DNA of 64,000 nucleotides from Linderina pennispora (lineage: Eukaryota > Kickxellomycota > Kickxellomycetes > Kickxellales > Kickxellaceae): assembly GCF_002104995.1 (NCBI RefSeq), contig NW_024468251.1, forward strand, positions 1,054,001 to 1,118,000, in the 5' to 3' direction. The position numbers and the translations under genes were made by a program. The notes under the pieces are model-generated. The model worked only from the letters and a program-made list of their open reading frames with translations. It was not told where the DNA came from and did not search any database. This document shows positions 22,724 to 34,604 of this stretch, one piece after another (the stretch's first letter is position 1; each line of letters starts with the position of its first letter).

Positions 22724-24344
22724 ATGAAAGGCATTGAACTTTGCTCGCTGGCTGTGCTCAGTGTCGGACTCGCTGCACAGCTGGCTAGTGCCACACAGAT
22801 ACCCAATCAGGTGCCGTCGCGGTATCCAGGCAGCGGCGACGACGAAGACATGGACGACGACGAGGTGCTGGCGCTGCTCATCCTGGTTGTGGCCATTATC
22901 GGCACGCTCATTGGTATTGGGGTGCTGTTCATGGTGTTTATGCTGTGCGCGCAGCTGGTGCGGTGTGTGCGGTGGTCGGTGTTTGGCATCGACGAGGACG
23001 GCATATCCGATCGCCAGCGCGAGCAGCTGCTGCCGGACGAGGACTCGCGACAGAGCTACGAGCTGGGACGGGCGTTTGAGCGGCAGTACCCGTACGGCAG
23101 CGTGGACACACAGCTGACGACAGAGCAGGAGACGCAGATTAGGGAGAAGGGCGTGGACGCATGGGAGTTTGTGGTGGGCCTGGATGTCAATGCGATGCTG
23201 CAGACAAAGACCGATGTGCTGCTCATGGGCGGCGAGAACTGCGTGCAGACAAACCTGCCGATTCCAAAGACAAACTCTGTGTACTACTTTGAGGTCAAGA
23301 TCGTCGAGAAGCCAGCTGACGTCAACATGTGGATTGGGCTGGCCACCAAGCCATACCCGGCGTGGCGGATGACAGGTAAGGCTAGGAGTTGTTTTGATGC
23401 CGCTGGCCTCGCTGTCGGTGTTTCAGTTGTTGTCTGCTGCTCGGCCAGTGCTGCCATTGATTGCCATTTTTGCTGCTTATGTAGGCTGGAACAAGTACTC
23501 TGTCGGCTATTCAGTCAACAACGGCAACTTGCACCAAAACAGCCCGTTCAAGGGCCAGCATATCGGCGAGCAGCTGTACGTGGGCGACATTCTCGGCGTA
23601 GGGTACCAGCCGCGCAGCGGCATTGTGTGGTTCACGCGAAACGGCCGCCGCTACAAGGCCATTGCCTCGGGGATGCTGTACGACGTGTTTCCAACAATTT
23701 CCGCCGACGGCCCGTGCTCCTTCAGCGCCAACATTGGCCAGCGCGGGTACGTGTTTATCGAGGCCAACGTCAAGCGCTGGGGCTTCGCGCCCATCGAGGG
23801 TGTGGTGCAGCCGCCGCCCGTGTACGGCGCCAACCAGAACACCATCCTGCTGGAGGCTGCCGAGGACTCTGAGGAGTCGGATGGCGCAAACAGCGACCAA
23901 GACGATGGAGGCACAGGCAGCGAGGGGCAGGCTGAGGCGCCGTCGCAGCGGCAGGATGAGCTTATCGATATGGAGAACGCAGTTGAGTCGCATGTGAGCC
24001 AAAGTGCTGGCCGGGAGGCAACTGGGATCCAGATTCCATCTGCAGCGTCGGGCTCCCACAGGGCCGCGGGTTCTTCACATCGGCGAGACGGCCGCCGGCG
24101 TCGCCACAGCCGCCATCACCCGCCGCAGTACCAGGAGGAGGACCCGATTGCTGCGCAGCTGCTCGAAGCCGGAACCACGTATCTGGAGCCGGTAGCGGAA
24201 TACCGAAACAAGCAGCAGACCGGGATGCCCGAGTCCAGCCGGTCGGGGTCTGAGAGCAGCGATCTGCAGGAACAGGCGCAGGCTCAGCCCAAGGCGTCTG
24301 GCGACTCTGAGACAGTGAGTCCGGACACGACGCCTTCGGCCTAA
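22724..24344 (+). CDS. Ear1/Ssh4-like SPRY-domain membrane adaptor (paralog 2)
   Basis: Two exons, 22724-23375 and 23485-24344, with a 109-nt intron (gtaagg...tgtag) that splits the SPRY domain after RMTG; the product is 503 residues. Unlike paralog 1 it begins with a likely signal peptide (1-23), then an acidic stretch, then a transmembrane helix (48-77). The SPRY domain covers about 165-320 (SADGPCSFSANIG, KRWGF). PPVY is at 328-331, the same position as PPMY in paralog 1. A second motif, PPQY, sits in an Arg/His-rich tail, and the end is Ser/Gln/Glu-rich. Role by family: adaptor of the Rsp5 ubiquitin ligase at endosome or vacuole. The intron is absent from paralog 1, so the duplication is not recent. 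Confidence 0.8.
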
Positions 24345-24710
24345 GGCCCGCTCTGCCCTGGAACCATTCACTCCCTCACTGCGACGCTCTGTACAATTCC
24401 CAATCTCACTCTTACAACCCCCCGCCAAATGAAATGGCTCAACGTTTATCCTTCATGTCTTGAATAGAAAGGTTCTCAGATTTTCACTGCGGATTGGCCG
24501 CTATGCAACACGAGGGCGGAGGCAGCAGCAGCGTCGGTGCCGTGTGGTAGTGGCATCTGAAGGGAGTCTGGCCCTGGACCTCAGAAGTGGATCGGCAAGG
24601 GAGCGAAGACGCATAAAGTCAGCGACTTGGCTGGGCGCGGGGAGTTGGGCACCACTTTCTCGTTATTTCCCAGGAACTACTTGTCTGCCTTGATATCCCT
24701 CAGTCTTCCA
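24345..24710. other. Intergenic, 366 nt
   Basis: 3' UTR of SPRY paralog 2 and promoter of the gamma-glutamyltransferase-like gene. No distinct motif seen. Confidence 0.45.
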
Positions 24711-26384
24711 ATGGCATCGACAGTCAAACACAACCAGAGCGTGCCCTACACATCCAGACGCTCGGCCGTCTACGGCACGCACTACATGGTGTCCTCGACG
24801 CAGCCGCTGGCGAACCAGGCCGGTGTGCGGATTCTCGAGCAAGGAGGCAACGCCGCAGACGCCGCCGTAGCCGTGGCAGCAGCAATCAACTTGGCCGAGC
24901 CGTTCTCGACAGGCATCGGCGGCGACTGCTTCTGTCTGTTCTACAGCGCCAAAGACAGGACCATCCGCGGGCTCAATGGGTCCGGGCGCGCGCCCTCTGC
25001 CCTGACAATTGACATTCTGAAGGACCGGTTCGGAATCACCGGCGATGAGGTACCGGCCAGGAGCGTCCATGCAGTGACAGTGCCGGGTGCTGCTGCAGGC
25101 TGGGTTGATACAGTCGAGGCGTTCGGGTCGGGCAAGGTTACATTGGCTGAGGTGCTGCAGCCAGCGATCGAAATGTGCGAGGAGGGGGTGCCGGTGGGCG
25201 AGCTGACGTCGCCGTTCTGGCGTGATGCTGCTGAGCATCTGAAGAAAGCGTCGCCCCATGCCCACGAGCTGCTAATTCATGGGCAGGGCCCGTTGCCAGG
25301 ACAGGTGTTCCGCAATCCGACGCTAGCCAATACGTTCAGGAGGCTGGCGAGCGAGGGCAAGAGGGGGTTCTACCAGGGGACGGTGGCCGATGCGATCGTC
25401 GAGGCTGTGCAGAGCAAGGGTGGGGTTCTGACACACAAGGACTTGGCTGCGCACACGACCACGTTTGACGAGCCGATCTCGTACGAGTACAGGGGACATA
25501 GGCTGCACGAGTGCGCGCCCAACGGGTCTGGGCTGGTCGCGCTTATTGCGCTGGGCGTTCTGGAGCAGCTCGAAGCGCAGGGCGTGGTGACCGAGATGGA
25601 GCACAATTCGGCCGAGTACCTGCATTTGGTGATCGAGATCCTGCGCATCGCCTTTGCCGATGCACGCCAGTTCATCTGCGACCCTGCATTTGGCGATGTG
25701 CCTGTGCAGCAGATGCTCAGCCCCGGGTATCTGAAGCAGCGTGCCCAGCTGTTTGATCCGTCCAAGGCAGCCGTCGACGTCAAGCATGGATCGCCTTTGG
25801 GCGGCTCCGACACGGTGTACTTCACGGTTGTTGACAAGGACGGCAATGCGTGCAGCTTCATAAACTCGCTGTACCATGGCTTCGGATCGGGTATCGTGCC
25901 GAGAGGCTGCGGGTTTGCCTTGCACGACCGCGGCGCGCTGTTCCGGCTCGATCCGACGCACCCGAACTGCCTGGAGCCGAGCAAGCGGCCATATCACACG
26001 ATCATCCCAGCCATGGTCACCAAGGGCGGCGAGCTGTTCATGTCGTACGGGATCATGGGCGGGTATAACCAGCCGCAGGCGCACGTCCAGGTGCTGCTCA
26101 ACATGGTGGTGTTTGGGATGAATCCGCAGCAGGCTCTCGACAGCCCGAGGATCAGCATCCTGGTTGACGAGGAGGGCGTGGTGGCGGTCGAGGAAGGGGT
26201 GGATGGAGAGGTCGTCGACAGGCTGAGGCAGATGGGGCACAATGTCAAGGTCGAGGTGGGGCTGCAGCGGTCGATGTTTGGCCGCGGACAGGTCATTCGC
26301 AGGACGGTGGATGCGGCGGCCGGAGTGCAAGTGCTGATTGCCGGCTCTGACCCGCGGTCCGACGGCCAGGCGGTTGGTCGCTGA
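24711..26384 (+). CDS. Gamma-glutamyltransferase family protein, cytosolic YwrD-like type
   Basis: ATG at 24711 (MASTVKH), 557 residues, intact. The first 60 residues contain VSSTQPLANQAGVRILEQGGNAADAAVA, the usual GGT opening with the GGNA(A/V)DAA motif, and then STGIGGDCF. The autoprocessing/catalytic Thr is predicted at 368 in GSDTVYFTVVD, giving a large and a small subunit. No signal peptide or transmembrane segment is visible, unlike secreted or vacuolar GGTs. This and the overall motif wording resemble the YwrD/acylase-like branch of the family, whose substrates are not firmly known. A role in glutathione or gamma-glutamyl breakdown is the family default. Neighbours do not help. Confidence 0.8.
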   Translation: MASTVKHNQSVPYTSRRSAVYGTHYMVSSTQPLANQAGVRILEQGGNAADAAVAVAAAINLAEPFSTGIGGDCFCLFYSAKDRTIRGLNGSGRAPSALTIDILKDRFGITGDEVPARSVHAVTVPGAAAGWVDTVEAFGSGKVTLAEVLQPAIEMCEEGVPVGELTSPFWRDAAEHLKKASPHAHELLIHGQGPLPGQVFRNPTLANTFRRLASEGKRGFYQGTVADAIVEAVQSKGGVLTHKDLAAHTTTFDEPISYEYRGHRLHECAPNGSGLVALIALGVLEQLEAQGVVTEMEHNSAEYLHLVIEILRIAFADARQFICDPAFGDVPVQQMLSPGYLKQRAQLFDPSKAAVDVKHGSPLGGSDTVYFTVVDKDGNACSFINSLYHGFGSGIVPRGCGFALHDRGALFRLDPTHPNCLEPSKRPYHTIIPAMVTKGGELFMSYGIMGGYNQPQAHVQVLLNMVVFGMNPQQALDSPRISILVDEEGVVAVEEGVDGEVVDRLRQMGHNVKVEVGLQRSMFGRGQVIRRTVDAAAGVQVLIAGSDPRSDGQAVGR

Positions 26385-27555
26385 CTCGACTTCTTGCGAG
26401 TGTGGGACTGGATGGCCTTGGCAGCTTGGCAAGGAAATCACATCTCGGGCAACGGCACTAGTTTGCAATGTTCTGGCTGGCGTGCTATTTTCTGCTAATG
26501 GAAGAAATCAGATGGTATTTTTAGCTTTGCGCTAGAGACCGCCGGTGTTGGGTGGCGGCGGTCCTCTCCCCCAATCCGCTCGCTGTTTCCCACTCCACAG
26601 TCCGTGCCCGGACCTCAGGGCTCTCCTCCACTATGGCAAGCTGGTCGAATGAGGCAGTGGGAGGTGTTGTGATTGCCCTGCTGCTGAGACACATGCTTTC
26701 TCGACGCCCCCGCATTGCCACATAGCTACCACACCATACCCTCCAATTTGCCAGTGCATAGCCTCTTAGGCGCTCATCCTGCTGCACTATAGCTTGGGCA
26801 GCTCGCCGGCGCGCATCAAATCCAGCATCCACAGCGCATACTCTGCTGTGATCACCTGAACGATATTGTCGGTGCCAGATGTGTGACCCACATTGCCTTG
26901 CAGAAATGCCATGGACCCCGGTATGTGATGCACTGCACATGTCTGTTGTCATGTAGCAGGCATTCTATGTGGAAGAGGTGCGGCTTTATTTTGATCGGGC
27001 TCTTGCTCGATGCCCAGCTAAATACGCAAAAGCCAGCGTGATTTCGCTGCAAAGAGCCGTCTTTGAGCTGTCCACAAATTGCATCGGCTTGCTGCCGATC
27101 ATCGCTCCCAACTGGAAGGGTTTAGGCCAGAGAACAATAAGCGCATGCATGTAGATCGCACGGGGAGGTGCTCTAAAGGCAGAGAGGAGGTGCGAATGAT
27201 GCGCATCTGGCCGGTTTGAAAGTTGGAATCGTGCTCTTTTTGCAGCCGCTACGAAATTTGTGAGCTCGGAGACGCTATCTGCGAGCTTTTTGGGGAGGCT
27301 CTTGGGAAATACGCAGAGTGCTGCAATGGCACGATATAAAGAAGGGCGGCCCCTCTCTCCGCACCTAGCGCCTACTCTTTTGCCAGTCTTTTTCTTCTTT
27401 ATCTTATTCCCTCTACCCTTTCCGGGCCTGCACAGAGAAAGCCAGCAGACTCTGTCAATTCTCGTCCATCACTCCGCGGCATATAAGAAGCCTGCATTTG
27501 CTTGCCCAGTCTTCCTCGTTTTCAATTGTACATTTAGGTTGGTGACACGCCTAGC
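26385..27555. other. Intergenic, 1.17 kb, with the bestrophin promoter
   Basis: No convincing gene. ATATAAAG at 27334-27341, followed by a long CT-rich stretch and a second CATATAAG at 27479-27486, looks like the promoter and leader of the bestrophin gene. The minus-strand frame 26521-26952 has no recognisable content. Confidence 0.5.
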
Positions 27556-28716
27556 ATGATTATCGATACGGCGAACCCGTCCAATGTGGTTTCGGGGTTT
27601 GGTTTCGAGTGGCCTGATGCGCTGCGGCTCCGCGGGTCGGTCATCCGCATTTCGTTCATCTACGTAGCGGCCATGACCGGTTACGGCGTTGGTATTGCAT
27701 TCCTGATACAACACCACAAGGACCTGGCGATCAACATGTCGGTGATGTCGTTTGTGTCGCTTGTGCTCTCGCTGCTGCTGGTGTTCCGCACCAATTCTGC
27801 GTACGACCGGTACTGGGAGGGCCGGAAGATCTGGCAGGACCTGAAGGTCACGTCGCGCAACCTGATTCGCAACCTGTGGTGCGGAGTGCTGGAGAACTCG
27901 ATCGAGGACAGCGTGCAGAAGCGCCAGGCGCTGAAGAGCGTCGCAGCCTTCGTCATCTCAGTCAAGCACTACCTGCGCGGCGAGGACGGCGTGGACTACG
28001 CAGACTACGACGGGCTTTTGTCACCCGAGTTCCGGCTGCTGCTTGCAACCAACAACAACGCGTACAACTACGGGGCGATCGGCGCCGGAAACAACAGCCC
28101 GATGGGCGGCTCGCGCACCGGACTGGCGGCCACCAGCGCGACATTCCACGCGCAGCGGCTGACCGAGGGCTGGGAGCGCCAGGGCGAGGTGCCGCTGCCG
28201 TCGCTGCTGCTGTTTGAGATGCAAAAGTTTGGCGAGTACATTATGGACAACAAGCTGTGCCATGTGCCGTTCTACGCCAGCATGCTTGCCACAATCAACA
28301 CTCTGAGCGCGTCGCTGGGCGGCTGCGAGCGCATTCTGTCGACGCCGATTCCGCTGGCGTACCGGATCCACCTGACCCACACCCTGTATTTGTACCTGCT
28401 TGTCCTGCCGTGGTCGCTCGGCAGCATGGGGTCGCTGTGGAAGACCATTGTCCTGCAGTTCATCATCTCGTTCATGCTCATTGGTATTGACTCGATTTCG
28501 CGCGAGATCCAGAACCCGTTCGGATACGACGCCAATGATCTGCCGCTGGACGCGTACTGCGACAACATTCTGCTGGAGCTCAACAGCGCGCTTAGCCACA
28601 ACTCGCCCAAGGCCCTGGTGTCGAACGAGGACACGCTGTCCAACCACAATGTTGCTACAGGCGGCGGCGCGGCGGGGGATGACAAGAGCGCCAACGGTGG
28701 TGATAGCACGGAGTGA
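27556..28716 (+). CDS. Bestrophin-family anion channel
   Basis: 386 residues, intact. Hydrophobic helices are near residues 29-50, 58-75, 230-260 and 290-310. The hallmark FRTNSAYDRYWEGRKIW follows the second helix and matches the conserved bestrophin/UPF0187 signature. DLPLDAYCDNI near the C-terminus matches the conserved cytosolic segment after the last helix. Bestrophin-family proteins form pentameric chloride or bicarbonate channels; the fungal members are little studied. Residues about 155-215 form a Gly/Asn/Ser-rich insertion (AIGAGNNSPMGGSRTG) between conserved blocks. The tail is low-complexity Gly/Ser/Asp. Confidence 0.82.
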   Translation: MIIDTANPSNVVSGFGFEWPDALRLRGSVIRISFIYVAAMTGYGVGIAFLIQHHKDLAINMSVMSFVSLVLSLLLVFRTNSAYDRYWEGRKIWQDLKVTSRNLIRNLWCGVLENSIEDSVQKRQALKSVAAFVISVKHYLRGEDGVDYADYDGLLSPEFRLLLATNNNAYNYGAIGAGNNSPMGGSRTGLAATSATFHAQRLTEGWERQGEVPLPSLLLFEMQKFGEYIMDNKLCHVPFYASMLATINTLSASLGGCERILSTPIPLAYRIHLTHTLYLYLLVLPWSLGSMGSLWKTIVLQFIISFMLIGIDSISREIQNPFGYDANDLPLDAYCDNILLELNSALSHNSPKALVSNEDTLSNHNVATGGGAAGDDKSANGGDSTE

Positions 28717-29342
28717 GGCTTCTAGGTGGTATATCTGGTGCCGCGCACCAACCACCGCACATCACGCATATTGCTCCTTTATTTTTTTCTATCTCATTGG
28801 CAACAGTTTTTAAATAGCCTCAGCATTCCAAACCTTTACTGCCCTGGGGGAGTTTACGAAAAACAAAATAACTGATCCAGCGATTGGCACCGCTTTTACG
28901 CAGTTGCAAAAACAGCTTCAAGCAGATCGGCGAGAGCAATCATAACAATAGTCAACGAGACATTCTCCCCGTCACGCCTGCCCTGCCCTGCCCAGACCAG
29001 CATGGAGACGGGCAAATCCACAATGCACGTCAATGTATTTTGACCAGCACCATGTTGGAGTGCGCGCATTCTAATTTGGGACATTGGCATGCGCTAGGCA
29101 CACAGGGTGGGCCCGATTGTTATCCTAGTGGTCCCAACTTTTGACAGAGCAACAATCGGTCGCTTTTTGATTGATGCTGGACGGTATGTTTGAACAATCT
29201 CCCCAGCTCGACCCATCGCTTCCAATTTGGCAGTTCTTTTTTAGTATCGTGTTTATAAACATTAGACATCCGCTTCTATCCTTCTCCCTGTTCTCTCTCC
29301 TCTCCCTCCCCTTTTCTATTCCTTCAATTTCGTGCACTATTC
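28717..29342. other. Intergenic, 626 nt
   Basis: 3' UTR of the bestrophin gene and promoter of the following gene. TTTATAAA at 29252-29259, about 85 nt before the next ATG, followed by a CT-rich leader, is a plausible core promoter. Confidence 0.45.
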
Positions 29343-29978
29343 ATGGTGACTGGGACGATAAGTGCGCGTATCCAGCAGCTCTCACAGCAACAGGCCGAGC
29401 CGGATCGGCCAGCATCGGGGACAGTCAGAGTTCCGCGCGGCAGCACCGTACCAACGAGCCGTCGGGCTGGACCTGATGGCATTCCGACGCGGGGCCTGGC
29501 AGCGGGATTAATCAGCAAGTTCAACCAAATGTCCGCGGGGCCCGCCAGCGATTCAGCGACAATACCTGGCGGGCGCCAGCAGGGCCGGGACAGCCCGGGC
29601 CGGGCAATTGCGCTGAAGGACCGGTTGCAGAGGCCAGCAGAGGGTGGCGCAGAATCCCGTGGAGCGCCGGCAGACAGGCCAACAGCGGTGACGCCGATTG
29701 CGCTGAAAATCGACACAACCATAGAGCAATTGCCGTCGCCGGCGTCGTCCCTGTCGCAGGCGCATTCGCGGGCAATGCAAAGGGGCGAGCAGCTGGCGTG
29801 CGGGGAGATCTTTGGCGCCGAAGGGTCGCCCCAGGGAAGAGCGTCGCCGTTTCTCAGCGACAGCGAGATGGACCGGGCGCTGAGCGAGATCGAGGAGTTT
29901 GGGCGTGACATGAACCTGCCGCTGGGCAACGTGGATATCTCGCGGTTCGACTTTGAGACATTCCCATGCTCGCCATGA
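29343..29978 (+). CDS. Disordered protein of unknown function
   Basis: 211 residues, intact, ATG after a TATA box and a CT-rich leader. Not recognised. It is Ser/Pro/Gly/Arg-rich and probably mostly disordered. Short amphipathic segments recur: TISARIQQLSQ near the start, GLISKFNQMSAG at about 55, and AIALKDRLQRPA at about 85. The C-terminus is different: acidic and hydrophobic, with LSDSEMDRALSEIEEFGRD and a final DISRFDFETFP, which could be a binding peptide. The third codon positions are G/C-rich as in neighbouring genes, which supports coding. It ends 173 nt before ATG9 in the same direction. Confidence 0.6.
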   Translation: MVTGTISARIQQLSQQQAEPDRPASGTVRVPRGSTVPTSRRAGPDGIPTRGLAAGLISKFNQMSAGPASDSATIPGGRQQGRDSPGRAIALKDRLQRPAEGGAESRGAPADRPTAVTPIALKIDTTIEQLPSPASSLSQAHSRAMQRGEQLACGEIFGAEGSPQGRASPFLSDSEMDRALSEIEEFGRDMNLPLGNVDISRFDFETFPCSP

Positions 29979-30151
29979 ATGAAAAGGCTGGTGCGCACGT
30001 GACGGATGGTCAAAAAAGGCACTGCCTGATGGCCATGTGGGCCGAGCGATGTTTTTTTACCTGGTGCTCTGCGGATGACGTTCAAGGCACGCTTCTGTTT
30101 TTTTGCTCTCTTTTATTTTAGTTTAATTTTATTTCAGTATTTTACGACACA

Positions 30152-32930
30152 ATGGAGCTTGGCAGTCCTGACGGGGAGAATGCGTGGTCTACTGTGCTGA
30201 CCACAATTTCCAGCAAGCAGGCCAACGACGGCGACGAGGAGCAGGCAGCGGTGACGGTGCCTACCGAGGCTACGCAGAGCTCGGTAGAGGATAGTAAGCC
30301 AAAGACACCGCCAGTGACAGCGCATACACGCGGGCTAACCAGCACGCTGAGCGGGCGGCGGCAGCGTCACGAGTCGCTGGCTGCGCACGAGTACCAGTCG
30401 TCATCACCGGCCAGCACGGCGCCCGACACCGACAGCCCGTACTCGCGGGCATACTCCAACATGTACGAGTCGCAGATACTCACCAGCACACCGCCGCGAC
30501 GGGACAGTAGAGGGCAGTGGCAGGCGCAGCAGCAGGCGACCAATGCAATGGACTCGGAGCTCCACGATGATTCGCCACCCCCCGACTCGTTCCTAATCGA
30601 AGTGCACGACGGCTCACCGACGCAGGCTAGGCCAGGAAAGGCTAAAGGGTCGCGAGCACAGCGCAGTGTCGGGGGTTCAAGACGTGCTAGGGCGAGCCGA
30701 CCGACGCAGAGGCAGAAGAGGGAGGCATTTGGCGACGGACGGATGTTTTCGATTGCAGAGGAGCAGCAGCATCAGCAGCATCAGCAGCCGCAGTCGCAGC
30801 CAAGTGCCTGGCGCAGGGGCAGGCGGCGGGTAGACAAGAAGCTGAGCTACAAGGAGCGCGCATTGCAGGCATGGCGCGACTCGCGGCACCTGGACGAGTT
30901 TTTTGGGCGGGTGTATGCGTACTACATCGGCAAGGGAGCGCTGAACATAATTCTGTCGCGGGTGCTGCACCTGGCAACGCTGGCGTTTGTTGTGGCACTG
31001 AGCACGTTTGTGTTTGGGTGCGTGGACCACAAGCTGGTGCGGGAGCAAAAGTCGCTGGCGGCAGTGGTGATTCCGCAATGCACCAGCAAGTTCTCGTGGC
31101 CGGCGACCGCATTTCTGTGGGGGTTTGCCGTGTTTTGGCTGGCGCAGCTGGTGCGGACCGCCATGGAGGTGCCTGCGCTGCTGGAGATCCGGGCATTTTT
31201 CACCGAGGCGCTGGACGTGTCGCCTGCAGACATCAATACAGTAGCATGGCACGAGATAGTCAGCCGCATGGTCAAGCTGCGTGACGCGGAGATCAGCCAG
31301 TACAAGGACATGACCAAGAGCCGTGTGCTCAACTACCGGCTGACGGCCGACAACATCGTCAACCGCATAATGCGGCGCGAAAACTACATGATTGCGCTGT
31401 TCAACAAGGATGTCCTGGACCTGCGGATCCCGGGCCTCGGCCAAACGCCGGTGCTGACCAAGGCGCTGGAGTGGAACCTGTCGTTCTGCCTGATGAGCTA
31501 CGTGTTCGATGAACGCGGGCAGGTGCGGCGGCGGTTCCTGAAGGAGTCGAACCGGGAGATTCTCAGCGAGGGGCTGCGCAGGCGGTTCAAGTTCATGGCA
31601 GTGATCAACCTGGTGTTTGCGCCGTTCATTGTGATGTTCCTTGTGCTGTACGGGTTCTTCCGGTACTTTGAAGAAGTGTACCACGAGCCCGGCACCATCA
31701 TGTCGCGGGCATTCACACCGCTGGCGAAATGGCGGGTGCGCAACTTCAATGAGGTGCCGCACTCGTTCCGGCGGCGGGTCAACATGGCGCACCCTAAAGC
31801 GACGCTGTATCTCGCGCAGTTCAAGAACGAGGCGGTGATTAGCCTGGCGCGATTCGTGACATTCATCGCCGGGTCGGTCACGGCGCTGCTGATTCTGTTC
31901 ACGGTGGTGGACAATGAGCTGAGCCTGGAGTTTGAGATCACGCGGCACCGCACAGTGCTGTTCTACCTGGGGCTGTTTGGTACGGTTTTGGCGGCTGCGC
32001 GTGGGATGGTGCCCGGACGATGAGCAGGAGAAGCTGCACCCGGCGTGGATCATCCATGATGCGCTGGAGGACCTGCAGTACATGGAACCCGGGTGGCGCG
32101 GCAAACTGGATACGACCCAGGTGCGCCACGAGTTCGAGCGGCTGTTCGACTACAGGCTGGTGATATTTGCCCACGAGCTGCTGGGCGTCATCACGGCGCC
32201 GTTCGTCATGCTGGTGTCGCTGCCGCGCAGCGCTGGCCAGGTAGTGGATCTGTTCCGCGAGTTCTCGGTGCACGTCGACCACCTGGGGTACGTCTGCAGC
32301 TTCGCCATCTTCGATTTTGAGCGCAACGGCAACGTCAATTTCTCGGCGCCCACGCGCACAGCCAACGCAAACCTTGCCTCGAAGAACGGCAAAATGGAGC
32401 AGTCGTTCCTGCACTTCAAGGCCGAGTATCCGGACTGGGAGCCGCGCGACCAGGCAGGCTCGATCTACCTGCAGCGCGCGCAGAACGCGGCTGCGCAGCA
32501 GCAGGAGCTCTGGCGGGCCGGGTGGCAGGCGCGGCTTCTGCAGCAGCAGCGCATGGCCGGGTCGGTGTTCCCGACGGGCGCCAGCATCTATCGGCCAAAG
32601 GCGAGCCAGCAGGGGCGGTCGCAGTATCCGTTCCGGGCGTTTGCGCAGAACGCCATGCAGAGCACGATGGCATCGCAGGCCATGCTGCCGTTTGGCCCGA
32701 CCCTGGGCGGTGCGCCGATCGTATCGGGCAAGAGCAAGGGCAAGGGCAAGGGCAAGGAGCCAGAGGACCAGGAGGCTGCGGACCGGCTGGAATTGTCGGC
32801 GTTGCCGCTGGTTGCGTCGCCGGAGCTGGGCAATTCACTGAACATGTCAATGTATGCGGGCGACCGGCCGGCTGGGTTTGGCGGCATCCTGTCGATTGTC
32901 AACCAGCTCTACGAGCAGCAGATGATGTAG
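30152..32930 (+). CDS. ATG9: Autophagy-related phospholipid scramblase ATG9
   Basis: About 925 residues after one correction. The N-terminal 240 residues are Ser/Gln-rich and disordered. The conserved core starts at WRDSRHLDEFFGRVYAYY and contains the hydrophobic segments of Atg9 (NIILSRVLHLATLAFVVALS, ATAFLWGFAVFWLAQLV, MAVINLVFAPFIVMFLVLYGFF, LGVITAPFVMLVSL). The frame moves by +1 near 32015: one extra G in CCCGGACGATGAG. Dropping it restores the conserved PDDEQ after ARGMV, followed by the HAWI/YMEP-type segment. The C-terminal tail carries a KGKGKGK repeat near 32735 and is Gln/Gly-rich. Atg9 vesicles seed the autophagosome, and the protein moves lipid between leaflets. ECT1 converges on it, leaving 62 nt. 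Confidence 0.93.
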
Positions 32931-32992
32931 TAGATATGTTGAGACTTTTAATTAGGAAACACAAACGCTCCCTGGGAACGTGGCCAGCGGGT

Positions 32993-34319
<1,327 letters not shown>

Positions 34320-34604
34320 CTCTATAATTGGTGCGAATTATTAAATGCCAAGTGAAAAAAGGAGGGTTGAGTGAAGGGAAGAAGGAAAGAAAGAAAGGGC
34401 TGCTCGACAACGGATGCCTCCATTTCCCCCCAAAGCATCGGTCACAGCCTGGGCTCCATATTCCCGAAACCCTAGCCATCAAGTTCACAACAAAACACGG
34501 CTGGATTTTCTACACTAGCTGCCCCCACGCTCACAGAACCAGGCTGTGAACTGCAAAAGGTGCATGGCCGCTTAGATCCCACTTTTTACTTCCTTTTTCC
34601 ACCC

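Noticed and set aside
22807..23004. Minus-strand Ser-rich frame
   Set aside because: Shadow of the SPRY paralog 2 N-terminus.
25323..26468. A 381-codon minus-strand frame
   Set aside because: Antisense of the gamma-glutamyltransferase-like gene.
30677..32104. A 475-codon minus-strand frame
   Set aside because: Antisense of ATG9; His/Gln/Arg-rich without motifs.
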